In this document: positions 1 to 7,917 of the stretch, piece after piece
How positions within the stretch are numbered: the stretch's first letter is position 1
Layout: each line of letters opens with the position of its first letter
Source of the DNA: Mucilaginibacter gotjawali
Lineage (GTDB): Bacteria > Bacteroidota > Bacteroidia > Sphingobacteriales > Sphingobacteriaceae
DNA length: 64,000 bases
Direction: 5' to 3'
Assembly (NCBI RefSeq): GCF_002355435.1
Contig: NZ_AP017313.1
Location: forward strand, 3,782,001 to 3,846,000
Translations under genes and position numbers: made by a program
Notes under the pieces: generated by a model
What the model saw: only the letters and a program-made list of their open reading frames with translations
Told to the model about the DNA's origin: nothing
The model's database searches: none

Positions 1-1
1 T

Positions 2-214
2 CAGCAATACGGAAAGCCATTAAAATTTGAACAGACAGAAAATTATAATAACAGAATTGTTAAATCCCGGTTTACTTTTGATCAACTATGTCAATTTTTG
101 AATTATTTTGGCATTAATGCGTTTGATATTAACTTTTACATGCCTGAAAAATCTGCGATTTTAATCAAAAAGATGGGGCCTTATTTTCCTGCTACGAGGG
201 AAATTAGCCAATAG
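2..214 (+). CDS. C-terminal end of an unrecognised protein (partial)
   Basis: An open frame enters from the left edge at base 2 and stops with TAG at 212-214, giving 70 residues. The start lies outside the window. It reads as ordinary coding sequence with an even amino-acid mix, contains FTFDQLCQFLNYFGI and ends in EISQ. I see no motif that names a family. It faces the minus-strand rsmG gene, so the two are convergent with about 55 bases between stops. Function unknown. Confidence 0.5.
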   Translation, partial: QQYGKPLKFEQTENYNNRIVKSRFTFDQLCQFLNYFGINAFDINFYMPEKSAILIKKMGPYFPATREISQ

Positions 215-268
215 TATGGTTGGCCCGTTTGCTAAAGTTATGAGGTTTCCTGAATGGGTGATCACCCT

Positions 269-894
269 TTAACATAAAACATAAATCACCTGCTTGGTTT
301 CAAAAAACTCCTCATCAAAGTAATCTTTGAGGTAATATTGCTGAACGGTTAAACCCGATTCGGCAATTTCCTGTTCAAGGTCTCCCCCTTTTAAATACAG
401 GATCCCGTTAGGTAAAATATTTTTGGATTGCTTGTTAAACTTGCCTTTTACCCAGGGATAAAACTCCTTTAAGCGGGTAACCGCCCTCGATACTACAAAA
501 TCAAACTTTTCATCCACCTGCTCGGCCCGCCGGTGCGATGCCCGTACATTGGTTAGCCCCAGGGCTTTGGCCACTTCCTGCACTACTTTTATTTTTTGCC
601 GATAGAATCAACCAAATAAAACTCCGTGTCCGGAAATAATATGGCTAAAGGGATGCCCGGAAAACCGCCGCCGGTACCTACATCCAGCACCTTTTCGCCG
701 GGTAAAAAAGGCATTACTTTGGCTATGCCCAATGAGTGCAGCACATGGCGCTCATACAGCTGCTCAATATCCTTGCGCGAGATTACATTGATCTGGTCGT
801 TCCAGAACTGGTATAATCCGGGTAAGCGATTAAATTGCTCAAGCTGCTGAGCCGTTAGGGATGGAAAATATTTGGTGATCAGATCAGATGTCAT
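269..894 (-). pseudogene. rsmG: 16S rRNA (guanine-527-N7)-methyltransferase RsmG, frameshifted
   Basis: RsmG (GidB) methylates G527 of 16S rRNA in the 530 loop using S-adenosylmethionine. Two minus-strand frames together give the usual length of about 208 residues. The N-terminal half carries the SAM-binding motif VLDVGTGGGFPGIPLAI and ends in VDSIGKK. The C-terminal half resumes at QEVAKALGLTNVRA and includes the family FDFVVSRAV stretch. The frames join perfectly (GKK-IKVVQEV) if the T6 run at 592-597 had seven bases. The ATG at 894 lies inside the end of the sigma-factor gene, an 11-base overlap that implies translational coupling. The break is either a true frameshift or, more likely, a homopolymer miscount. 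Confidence 0.9.
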
Positions 895-1489
895 CCCTGT
901 TAAAGCGGTTGATGATATTGCCAAGCAAATACCTGGCCCTGAACAACTGCGCCTTAACGGTACCTAAAGGCAAATCCAGCTGCTGGGCAATTTCTTCGTA
1001 GGATAATTCGTCAAAATAACGCAGGGTGATGAGGTTACGGTAACGCGATGGCAAACTTTCAATCAGTAATTTAAGCTCCTGGGTTTGTTGTTTTTTAATG
1101 GATGTTTCTTCCGGATTTAACACATCGGCTTTTATCTGGAGTTGTTTTTCCTCGCCGTCGTCATCCATCATCCCGTGGATCGACATGGTATTCAACTTTT
1201 TTTTCCTGATAAAATCGATACAGTTATTGGTAGCAACCCTGAATAACCAGGTGCTGAAAGCGTAGTCGGGTTGGTATTTGTCGAGTTTTTCAAAGGCTTT
1301 GGCAAAGGTTTCAACGGTAAGGTCCATCGCATCTTCCTTATTGTTCACCATCTTCAGCACCATAAAATAAATGGAATCTTTGTAACGGTGCATCAGGTCG
1401 GCATAAGCTTTCTGATCGCCCTGGCGCGCTCTTACAACAAGGTGAAAATCGTTCTTAGCATTCTCTGTAAAATTCGAATTTATTTCCAT
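884..1489 (-). CDS. RNA polymerase sigma factor, ECF (sigma-70) family
   Basis: This 201-residue protein has the two-domain layout of ECF sigma factors, which direct RNA polymerase to specific promoters. Region 2 spans roughly residues 20-98 (AYADLMHRYKDSIYFMVLKM to FRVATNNCIDFIRKK). Region 4 is at about 145-190, with a helix-turn-helix around YEEIAQQLDLPLGTVKAQLF. No anti-sigma gene sits beside it. It overlaps the upstream glycosyltransferase by 10 bases and downstream rsmG by 11, so the three are probably cotranscribed and coupled. Sigma factors without an adjacent anti-sigma factor are common in Bacteroidota; the regulon cannot be told from the sequence. Confidence 0.92.
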   Translation of the reverse strand: MEINSNFTENAKNDFHLVVRARQGDQKAYADLMHRYKDSIYFMVLKMVNNKEDAMDLTVETFAKAFEKLDKYQPDYAFSTWLFRVATNNCIDFIRKKKLNTMSIHGMMDDDGEEKQLQIKADVLNPEETSIKKQQTQELKLLIESLPSRYRNLITLRYFDELSYEEIAQQLDLPLGTVKAQLFRARYLLGNIINRFNRDDI

Positions 1490-2601
1490 TTAGTAGTTTT
1501 TATAAAAGTGCCGATAAGGCCGAAAGTGTTTAAGTAAAGGTAATAAATCATATCTAAAAATGGCAAATACCATATTAAATCCCTGCCACTTAAACGCTTA
1601 AATAGTTTGTTATAAACAATAACCTGAAAAATCAATCTAAACATAAACAAACCTGCGGCTAACAGGGGCTCAAAGTTGAAAACTAAGCATAATGTTAATA
1701 AAATATAGAACAGGAAACCGCTTAATGCATCCAAACTCAACATGCGTTTATGCCTGGCCTTATAAATTTTACCCACGCCAAAGTGCCTCTTTTTTTGCCT
1801 GAACCAGGCCGACCAGCTGTCCTTTGCATCGGTATACACAAAGGAATCTTCATGGATCTCAATCACCGTATTATCAGGCGTAGCATTTTGGTTTACAAAC
1901 AGGTCGTCGTCGCCGGATAGGACGTGCATGTGCGCCGCAAAGCCCTTGGCCCCAAAAAACAAAGTCTTGGTATAGGCCAAATTCCTGCCGATGCCCATGT
2001 AAGCATCGCCATTAATGGCTGATGAAAGGTAATTAATAGCCGTTTTCAGGGTCTCGAACCGGATAAAGGCATTTAAAAAACCTTTAGCTTTAATATAAGG
2101 CGAGTAACCCAGCACAAGTTGCGCATCAGGGTTGGTAAAGTTGGCTGCCATACGGGCTATCCAATCTGCCGATGCCGGCGCACAATCTGCATCAGTAAAT
2201 AAAAGGTGTTCGTTTTTTGCTGCTTTGATGCCTAAAGTAAGGGCAAACTTTTTGCCGGTTTTAAAGCGCACGTGCTCGGTAATGGTAACTACCTTTAAAC
2301 GGGAGTAGCTTTTTTCAAACTCTTCCAGCACCAGGTCCGATTTATCATACGAGCAATCATTCACTACTACAACTTCAAAATCGGGGTAGTTTTGATTCAA
2401 TATGGCAGGCAGGTTTTCGCTTAAGTTCCTGGCCTCATTACGCGCGCTGATGATCACCGAAACGGGTATGCCCGCGGGCTGCAGCTGCTCCATGGGTTTA
2501 TATTCGGTTAGCCTGCTTTGGTTATTTACAAGAAAATATAACTGAACAATAAATGCTAACTGGAATAAAATGAATAGTGCTTCTTGAATATACGTTTCCA
2601 A
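1480..2601 (-). CDS. Family 2 glycosyltransferase, membrane-associated
   Basis: A 373-residue inverting GT2-type transferase. An N-terminal hydrophobic segment (residues about 7-25) precedes the GT-A fold: VSVIISARNEARNLSENLP, a metal-binding TDADCAP motif near residue 136, GDDDLF near 230, and a Q-x-x-R-H signature (QKKRH) near 270. Two to three C-terminal membrane helices follow. Such proteins move a sugar from a nucleotide donor onto a lipid or polymer at the inner membrane; donor and acceptor are unknown. The only in-frame initiation codon giving a full N-terminal helix is TTG at 2601, so the start is uncertain. First gene of the GT-sigma-rsmG unit. Confidence 0.88.
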   Translation of the reverse strand: METYIQEALFILFQLAFIVQLYFLVNNQSRLTEYKPMEQLQPAGIPVSVIISARNEARNLSENLPAILNQNYPDFEVVVVNDCSYDKSDLVLEEFEKSYSRLKVVTITEHVRFKTGKKFALTLGIKAAKNEHLLFTDADCAPASADWIARMAANFTNPDAQLVLGYSPYIKAKGFLNAFIRFETLKTAINYLSSAINGDAYMGIGRNLAYTKTLFFGAKGFAAHMHVLSGDDDLFVNQNATPDNTVIEIHEDSFVYTDAKDSWSAWFRQKKRHFGVGKIYKARHKRMLSLDALSGFLFYILLTLCLVFNFEPLLAAGLFMFRLIFQVIVYNKLFKRLSGRDLIWYLPFLDMIYYLYLNTFGLIGTFIKTTKWK

Positions 2602-3015
2602 ACCCCTGGTATTTATAAGGTTGCAAAGTTGTTAAAAATTGTTGGAATGTGGGACGGTTGCCATGTTGAAAAGTTGTAATGTTGAAAAGTTGAGGATGTG
2701 GATGTTGGAAGGTTGGACGGTTGTATTGTTTTATTGTTGGGAGGTTTTATTGTTGGGAGGTTTTATTGTTTTATTGTTGGGCAGTTATACCCAGCAACCG
2801 GCTTTGGACTAAAGACTCAAGACTTTAGACTTTAGACTTAAAACAAGGGCGTTACCCCATTGGTAGAAATGGGGTCGCGTCGTTCGCTCATACGCCAAAG
2901 GCCTTAAGCGCGGGCCGGTATCCGCTTCCACCGCTAACGCAAGCGCTGTTAAAGCCATAAATGTCGCCAAATTAAAAGTGGTACCCAAAACGCATTTTGG
3001 GTATCATATTTTTGG
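2602..3015. other. Non-coding low-complexity stretch
   Basis: No convincing gene. From about 2640 to 2790 the DNA is built from variants of short words such as gttggaaggttg and ttttattgttggga. At 2808-2843 another simple-word run (agactttagacttta) follows. A hairpin, taccccattggtagaaatgggg, lies near 2858-2880. At 2980-2993 the word ggtacccaaaacgc is the inverse of the ends of the tandem repeat units that follow, so this edge can pair with them. Confidence 0.5.
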
Positions 3016-3137
3016 CCAATTCCGAAGGCTAAACGCGTTTCGGGTACCAATTTTTCGCCCAATTCCGAAGGCTAAACGCGTTTTGGGTACCAATTTTTTG
3101 CCCAATTCCGTAGGCTAAACGCGTTTTGGGTGTCAGG
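3016..3137 (+). repeat. Tandem repeat, 43-bp unit, three copies
   Basis: Copies start at 3016, 3059 and 3102, an exact 43-bp spacing. Each begins ccaattccg(a/t)aggctaaacg, continues cgttt(t/c)gggtacc and ends in a T-run with gcc. The third copy is cut short at about 3137. The inverse word at 2980-2993 could form stems with the gcgttttgggtacc part of each unit. No reading frame runs through it. Confidence 0.85.
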
Positions 3138-3183
3138 GCAAAATCGACGTTTTATTTAATAAAATATTGCTAATCAACAAAAT

Positions 3184-3318
3184 ATGAAAAACACGTCAAA
3201 GAACAGTTGTAAAAAGCGGAAAAATCACGCTATAATTTTTTATGCTAAAAAAAATGAGAAAGATGTTTTTTGGGATAGACCCCAATATAACGATTTTTTG
3301 GGAGATAAGCAAATTTAA
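3184..3318 (+). CDS. Possible small basic protein, 44 residues
   Basis: An ATG at 3184 opens 44 codons ending TAA at 3316-3318. The product is lysine-rich at the N-terminus (MKNTSKNSCKKRKNHA) and more mixed after that (DVFWDRPQYNDFLGD). It sits between the 43-bp repeat and a decayed mobile-element fragment. The words gctataatttt (near 3220) and aaaattatagc (near 3341) are inverted copies on either side of its second half. Nothing identifies a family, and chance occurrence is quite possible. Confidence 0.2.
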   Translation: MKNTSKNSCKKRKNHAIIFYAKKNEKDVFWDRPQYNDFLGDKQI

Positions 3319-3367
3319 CCAGGCTGATACGGAAAATTATAGCTCAAAATTATAACAGTAATTATAG

Positions 3368-3553
3368 CCGATCCCCTTTGCCCCGAACGTTAACGGCTAT
3401 GCCAAATGGCATGATAAAGCCCGCCAACTAAACAGCAAACTCCCCAACGCATGCTTCATCGTTGACGATACCCTGGAGCGCACCGCAACAGATGCAGAAC
3501 GAGAAATGGGCATTGATTTGGCGGATAGGTGGATTGGGGGGGGGATATTTTAA
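3368..3553 (+). pseudogene. Remnant of a mobile-element toprim/primase-like protein (DUF6371-like)
   Basis: An open frame without a plausible start runs from a stop at 3365-3367 to TAA at 3551-3553. It reads NGYAKWHDKARQLNSKLP, then ACFIVDDTLERTATDAE and MGIDLADRW. That order (a D/NGYxKW start, a middle DxLE, then a GxDLADxx end) resembles from memory the C-terminal part of toprim-like replication proteins carried on Bacteroidota integrative elements. It is cut off upstream and runs into a G9 tract that throws the frame. I infer a leftover of an excised or decayed element. Family assignment is tentative. Confidence 0.4.
3536..3544 (+). repeat. Poly-G tract (G9)
   Basis: Nine consecutive G residues join the end of the mobile-element remnant to the open frame that becomes the next gene. 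Adding one G would fuse the two frames. G tracts this long are rare in the rest of the window and prone to length change. Confidence 0.8.
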
Positions 3554-3594
3554 CTGAGACAAACAAAAATTTGATTTTGATTTTGTTAACTTTC

Positions 3595-4167
3595 CAAATG
3601 ATTTTGGATATCAATAATTTTGGCTCTTTTTCGTCGGAAGTTTGGGGTACTGTATCGGAGTGGGCGATGGTTGGAGTTACAAGCTTGACAGCATTTTACT
3701 TATTTAAGACGCTCAAATCTCAACAAGACGTTCAGCGCACTCAAAATGAGTTATTTAAAATTGAAAGCTTAAGGTTTAAGGAAAGCATCAAACCAATATT
3801 AAAGTATTCCGGATATATTGATAAAGGGAAACTTAGTGATGAAAATAAAAAGATCTTGACAATAGAAGTGATGAACGAAGCAAACAGCACAGCGTTAAAT
3901 ATTTCAAAGATTGTTTCTGAAAATAAACAGACCCATCAAATTTTTATCCCCAAAGGCTTTTCTGATATACGCGATCATTTAGTTAAAGGTGACAGCCCTA
4001 TAATGTTTCACTTTTTGATTGAGGCCGATTCACGGAAATCTAATTTTCTTGTGTTTAATGTAACTTATCAGGATATTTCAGGAACGAAGTATAAACAAGG
4101 AGTTTTTTGCATTTGCGATCACTACGGACTGGAAATCCACCCTTATTTACCGGAAATGGAAATGTAA
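3595..4167 (+). CDS. Hypothetical membrane-anchored protein
   Basis: A 190-residue protein if it starts at ATG 3595. The frame is open further upstream through the G9 tract, but only with a GTG at 3529. An N-terminal membrane helix (about residues 18-38, WAMVGVTSLTAFYLF) is followed by a polar, probably coiled linker (QQDVQRTQNELFKIESLRF) and a soluble beta-rich domain. I do not recognise a family. It is AT-richer than its housekeeping neighbours, lies between mobile remnants and repeats, and is convergent with another unknown membrane protein. Acquired accessory DNA is likely, and a defence or surface role is only a guess. Confidence 0.6.
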   Translation, partial: QMILDINNFGSFSSEVWGTVSEWAMVGVTSLTAFYLFKTLKSQQDVQRTQNELFKIESLRFKESIKPILKYSGYIDKGKLSDENKKILTIEVMNEANSTALNISKIVSENKQTHQIFIPKGFSDIRDHLVKGDSPIMFHFLIEADSRKSNFLVFNVTYQDISGTKYKQGVFCICDHYGLEIHPYLPEMEM

Positions 4168-4200
4168 TATCTTATCTAGTAAGTATTTAAGAGATGCGAA

Positions 4201-5052
4201 CTATTGTTTTTTAACAATCCTTTCCAACTCAAAGATGTTCCCACTACCATCGCGACCTTTTAAGTAATTCCAATTATTGTTTATATTAAATTGCAATGTT
4301 TTCCAGTTACCGGTTGCTGTTGGTGGAGACATAATTATAACCAACATATTTAAGTTACTTAGATAGTATTGGATATTGTATGTATCAACAGGCTTGTTAT
4401 TTTTTAAAAAAAACAGGCTTTGGTTGTTTATTTCAATCTTATCTCCAAGTGAGAAATCCTCCACCTCTAAAGTAACGTTTCCATATTGGTAAGTTTTATA
4501 TTTCCATTCTCCGTACAAGATACTTAAAGAATTATAATTTGTATATTTATCTAACATATCTTTTATGTCATTTTTCTCGCTCTTAATAATTTGTAATTGA
4601 TGGTTTAAAGTGACGTTTTCCTGATTTGTTAGACTTTCATCACTAATCACCTTAATCAGATTTTCATTTAAAGATTTGTATTTGGACCTTAACTGGATAT
4701 ATTTTTCGACACCAATAGACCCATCCTTCTGAATCTTTAACGTCCAATCGACTCCCCATTTATTAATCCATACACCAAACGCTTGTATAATATTTCTTAA
4801 AAAGGGGAAAATAAAAGTGTAAAATAAAGCTATTGCCAAAGGCCATATTAAGTTATTTGTTAAACTGATATTTTTCTCAATCAAATCAAAATAAGACTTA
4901 TATCCGTCAAGGTTTAAGTCCTTAATTTTATAAAACACAAGGCCAACGACAATACGCCAGTTAGCTACTAACCAAGCGATTAAGAAAGATGAAATTAGCG
5001 GACTTGAAAGCCGTTCTCTTAGCTCTTTTAAAAAATCAGATATTTTTTCCAA
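4201..5052 (-). CDS. Hypothetical two-helix membrane protein with coiled coil
   Basis: A 283-residue protein. The N-terminus (FLKELRERLSSPLISSFLIAW) followed by VANWRIVVGLVFY matches a widespread but uncharacterised bacterial membrane module: a short amphipathic helix, a first membrane helix at about 17-40 and a second at about 68-92. A coiled-coil stretch at about 118-165 leads to a soluble C-terminal domain of around 110 residues rich in Y, N and W. No catalytic motif is visible. It is AT-rich and faces the preceding unknown gene tail to tail, 33 bases apart. Function unknown; the context suggests horizontally acquired DNA. Confidence 0.7.
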   Translation of the reverse strand: MEKISDFLKELRERLSSPLISSFLIAWLVANWRIVVGLVFYKIKDLNLDGYKSYFDLIEKNISLTNNLIWPLAIALFYTFIFPFLRNIIQAFGVWINKWGVDWTLKIQKDGSIGVEKYIQLRSKYKSLNENLIKVISDESLTNQENVTLNHQLQIIKSEKNDIKDMLDKYTNYNSLSILYGEWKYKTYQYGNVTLEVEDFSLGDKIEINNQSLFFLKNNKPVDTYNIQYYLSNLNMLVIIMSPPTATGNWKTLQFNINNNWNYLKGRDGSGNIFELERIVKKQ

Positions 5053-5183
5053 CGGATAAAGTTTTACCGAAGGTAATTAAATCCATTCGTTGTGACAAGT
5101 AACCCCTGCTTACAAGTAGCCCTTGATTTGATGTGCAGAGATTGCTTCGTGCCTCGCAATGAGCGGGTGGAGAGTGAACATTG

Positions 5184-5259
5184 TCTGAACTCGAATTTAT
5201 AGAATTTAAGAATTTATCGAATTCTGTTAATTCTTTAATTCCATAAATTCCGGTTCAGA
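5184..5259. repeat. Inverted repeat with 31-bp arms
   Basis: The left arm, tctgaactcgaatttatag onward (5184-5214), pairs with the right arm ending in ataaattccggttcaga (5229-5259), with about four mismatches and a 14-base loop. It would form a strong hairpin in DNA or RNA. Part of the right arm and its flank (ttcagacaaaagg) recurs near 5373, suggesting a mobile or dispersed repeat. Confidence 0.75.
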
Positions 5260-5412
5260 CAAAAGGCAATGAGCGCGTGGCAATACGCCGCCAAACATCC
5301 TACAATCCTTTAACGGCGAAGCCTTCTTGAACGCCATTAAAAACAAACAATATGTGAAAAATCCTACGAATCCGGGTTCAGACAAAAGGACGATGAGCAA
5401 ACATGTACCCAG

Positions 5413-5515
5413 TTTGTCATTTCGACGAGGAACGAGGAGAAATCTATACATATGCATTCCAACATGCACGGCGTATAGGCGCATGTATAGATTTCTCTCT
5501 ATCGAAATGACAAAA
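5413..5515. repeat. Large inverted repeat (tttgtcatttcga ... tcgaaatgacaaa)
   Basis: The left arm at 5413-5456 begins tttgtcatttcgacgagg and contains gagaaatctatacat. The right arm ends atgtatagatttctc then tcgaaatgacaaaa at 5515. Arms are about 40 bp around a 20-base loop. I recall the same word pattern as a dispersed repeat in many Sphingobacteriaceae genomes. It carries no gene and may be a MITE-like or REP-like element. Confidence 0.75.
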
Positions 5516-5660
5516 GGGGGCTATGCCGAATCAAGCTTACCCTGTCCGCCCGGCCATTTACTGTCGCATCGTGTGACGGACGGACACTAATACAGCAACA
5601 TACCCATCTGCCTACAAAAAACATTCTTACGGACTTTACTGACTTTTCGGACTTTCGGAC

Positions 5661-5668
5661 TACATTTG
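5661..5668 (+). promoter_or_regulatory. Promoter -7 box for tgt operon
   Basis: TACATTTG fits the Bacteroidota -7 consensus TAnnTTTG and ends 11 bases before the tgt ATG, so the leader would be only a few bases long. No clear TTG -33 box is seen; that region is filled by a cggactttc word repeat. Confidence 0.55.
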
Positions 5669-5679
5669 CATCCTTAATA

Positions 5680-6810
5680 ATGAAATTCAACTTAACAGCA
5701 CAGGATCCGCATTCAAAAGCCCGGGCGGGTGAGCTCATCACCGATCACGGCACCATACAAACGCCTATATTTATGCCTGTGGGTACCGCAGGCACGGTAA
5801 AAGCCGTTCACCAGCGCGAATTACGGGATGATATTAAAGCACAGATCATCCTGGGCAATACCTACCACCTTTATTTAAGGCCGGGACTGGATACGATTGA
5901 AAAAGCCGGTGGCCTGCATAAATTTAACGGCTGGGAGAAGCCGATATTGACCGACAGCGGCGGCTACCAGGTATATTCGCTCACGGATGTGCGTAAAATT
6001 AAGGAAGAAGGCGTTACCTTCCGCTCGCATATTGATGGATCGAAACACCTGTTTACGCCGGAAAACGTGATGGATATCCAGCGCATCATCGGCGCCGATA
6101 TCATCATGGCTTTTGACGAATGTACACCCTACCCCTGCGATTACAACTACGCCAAACGGTCAATCGAGATGACGCACCGCTGGCTAAAACGCTGCTGCGA
6201 CCGCTTTGACAGTACCGAACCAAAGTATGGTTACAGCCAGACGTTGTTCCCTATTGTGCAGGGCTCGGTGTATAAAGATTTGCGGATACGCTCAGCCGAA
6301 TTTATCGCATCCATGGACCGCGAAGGCAATGCCATAGGCGGTTTATCTGTTGGCGAACCGGCAGAAGAGATGTACGCCATGACAGAAATTGTTTGCAATA
6401 TATTACCGGAGCAAAAACCGCGTTATCTAATGGGCGTAGGTACGCCTGTTAACATATTGGAAAATATAGCCCTGGGAATTGATATGTTTGATTGTGTAAT
6501 GCCGACGCGGAATGCGCGTAACGGCATGCTTTTTACAAAAAACGGTATCATCAACATTAAAAATGAAAAATGGAAGAACGATTTTTCGGCCATTGAAGAA
6601 GACAGCGACCTGTTTTCGGATACCGCTTACTCAAAATCGTATTTACGCCATTTAATTCATTCGGGCGAAATGTTGGGCGCACAAATTGCTACCTTGCATA
6701 ACCTCCATTTTTATTTATGGCTGGTAACCGAAGCACGGAATAAGATCATAGCAGGCGAATTTTATAACTGGAAAAACATCATGGTAAACCGCCTGGGGCA
6801 ACGACTATAA
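5680..6810 (+). CDS. tgt: Queuine/preQ1 tRNA-ribosyltransferase
   Basis: Tgt exchanges guanine-34 in GUN-anticodon tRNAs for preQ1 on the way to queuosine. At 376 residues it has full family length. The substrate-pocket motif is TDSGGYQVYSL (D near residue 92) and the nucleophile motif is MFDCVMPTRNARNG near 270. The usual CxCxxC-plus-His zinc site is not present: that region reads SDLFSDTAYSKSYLRHLIHS. My recollection is that Bacteroidota Tgt often lacks it. The ATG follows directly on a promoter, and the stop abuts the ATG of the next gene, so the two are cotranscribed. Confidence 0.95.
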   Translation: MKFNLTAQDPHSKARAGELITDHGTIQTPIFMPVGTAGTVKAVHQRELRDDIKAQIILGNTYHLYLRPGLDTIEKAGGLHKFNGWEKPILTDSGGYQVYSLTDVRKIKEEGVTFRSHIDGSKHLFTPENVMDIQRIIGADIIMAFDECTPYPCDYNYAKRSIEMTHRWLKRCCDRFDSTEPKYGYSQTLFPIVQGSVYKDLRIRSAEFIASMDREGNAIGGLSVGEPAEEMYAMTEIVCNILPEQKPRYLMGVGTPVNILENIALGIDMFDCVMPTRNARNGMLFTKNGIINIKNEKWKNDFSAIEEDSDLFSDTAYSKSYLRHLIHSGEMLGAQIATLHNLHFYLWLVTEARNKIIAGEFYNWKNIMVNRLGQRL

Positions 6811-7917
6811 ATGAAGGCATTTTTTTACAGGCATATCAAGGTAATTGACCGGTATATCATCAAAAAATACCTGGGCACTTTTGTATTTACGCTGGGCATC
6901 TTCCTGGTGGTAATGGTAATTTTTGATGTTTCCGAGCATTTGGATAACTTCCTCAAATACCATTCTTCCCTGCATGATATTGTTTTTAAATACTATGCCG
7001 GGTTTATCCCTTTTTACCTGAATTTCCTGTCGCCGCTCATCAACTTTTTAGCAGTAATTTACTTTACTTCCAAAATGGCCAACCAAACGGAAATTGTGCC
7101 GATTTTGAGCGGCAAGGTAAGTTTCAACCGTTTTTTAAGGCCCTATTTTATATGCGCGGGGTTGATATTTACGGTATCCTTTTTAGCCAACATTTTCCTT
7201 ATTCCCTATACCAATAAGCTGAAGATCTCGTTCGAAAACTCGCATTCTTTTAACGGTGATGATCCAACAAAAAGCGAGGTGCATATCCAGCTGGATAAGC
7301 ATACCTATGTGTATGTGCAATCGTACGATAACAGCATCCACACCGGCTACCAGTTTGTGATGGAGAAATTTGATGGCGATGATTTAAAGGAAAAACTGGT
7401 TGCCAATACCGTAGTTTATGATTCGTTGAAACGTAAATGGACCATTACAGGCTATACCATCAGGTATATTAACGGGTTAAAAGAGAAGTGGGTTGATGGC
7501 ATCACCAAAAAAATTGATACCGTTTTGGATATGCGCCCAACAGATTTTATTGTATACGATAACCAATTTACCGCCATGTCGACCAGCGACCTGGCCCGGA
7601 ATATTACCAAGGAAAAGATAAGGGGCACCGGGCAAATCAAAGAAATGCGGTATGATTATGACCAGCGTTTTGTATATCCTTTTTCGGCTTTTGTGCTTAC
7701 ATTGATAGCCGTTTCCATATCGTCAAGAAAGGTGCGCGGAGGGATAGGACTGCCCCTGGGGATCGGTATCTTCCTTTGTTTTACCTATATTGTGGTGGAC
7801 CGGTTCGCCTTTGTATTTGCCGTTAAAGGCGATATGCCCGCCATCATTGCGGTATGTATCCCGAATGGGATCTTCGGCCTCGTCGGCTTATATTTACTTA
7901 AACAAGCACCCAAATAA
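6811..7917 (+). CDS. LptF/LptG family lipopolysaccharide export permease
   Basis: A 368-residue YjgP/YjgQ-family permease. With LptB2 it pulls lipopolysaccharide out of the inner membrane and feeds it to the LptA bridge. The N-terminal IDRYIIKKYLGTFVFTLGIF leads the first helix, with further helices at about 55-80 and 100-122. A periplasmic beta-rich domain spans about 130-270. Three helices (about 285-365) close the protein. The LptF and LptG paralogues cannot be told apart by eye. It starts one base after the tgt stop and overlaps the EamA gene by one base. Confidence 0.9.
   Translation: MKAFFYRHIKVIDRYIIKKYLGTFVFTLGIFLVVMVIFDVSEHLDNFLKYHSSLHDIVFKYYAGFIPFYLNFLSPLINFLAVIYFTSKMANQTEIVPILSGKVSFNRFLRPYFICAGLIFTVSFLANIFLIPYTNKLKISFENSHSFNGDDPTKSEVHIQLDKHTYVYVQSYDNSIHTGYQFVMEKFDGDDLKEKLVANTVVYDSLKRKWTITGYTIRYINGLKEKWVDGITKKIDTVLDMRPTDFIVYDNQFTAMSTSDLARNITKEKIRGTGQIKEMRYDYDQRFVYPFSAFVLTLIAVSISSRKVRGGIGLPLGIGIFLCFTYIVVDRFAFVFAVKGDMPAIIAVCIPNGIFGLVGLYLLKQAPK

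Larger units (their letters stand above)
5053..5679. other. Intergenic repeat cluster upstream of tgt
   Basis: 627 bases without a gene. It holds two separate inverted repeats (entered below) and a word, agattgcttcgtgcctcgcaa, near 5137-5158 of a type I recall as dispersed in Sphingobacteriaceae. A second copy of the ttcagacaaaagg..atgagc word lies near 5373-5398. The last 50 bases are a cggactttc-type word run ending at the tgt promoter. Confidence 0.6.

Noticed and set aside
3016..3137. CRISPR array
   Set aside because: The units are contiguous with no unique spacers, there are only three and there are no cas genes in the window.
5227..5741. Frames of 80-87 codons within the hairpin repeats before tgt
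   Set aside because: They read through inverted repeats on both strands and give Cys/Arg-rich products without family features.
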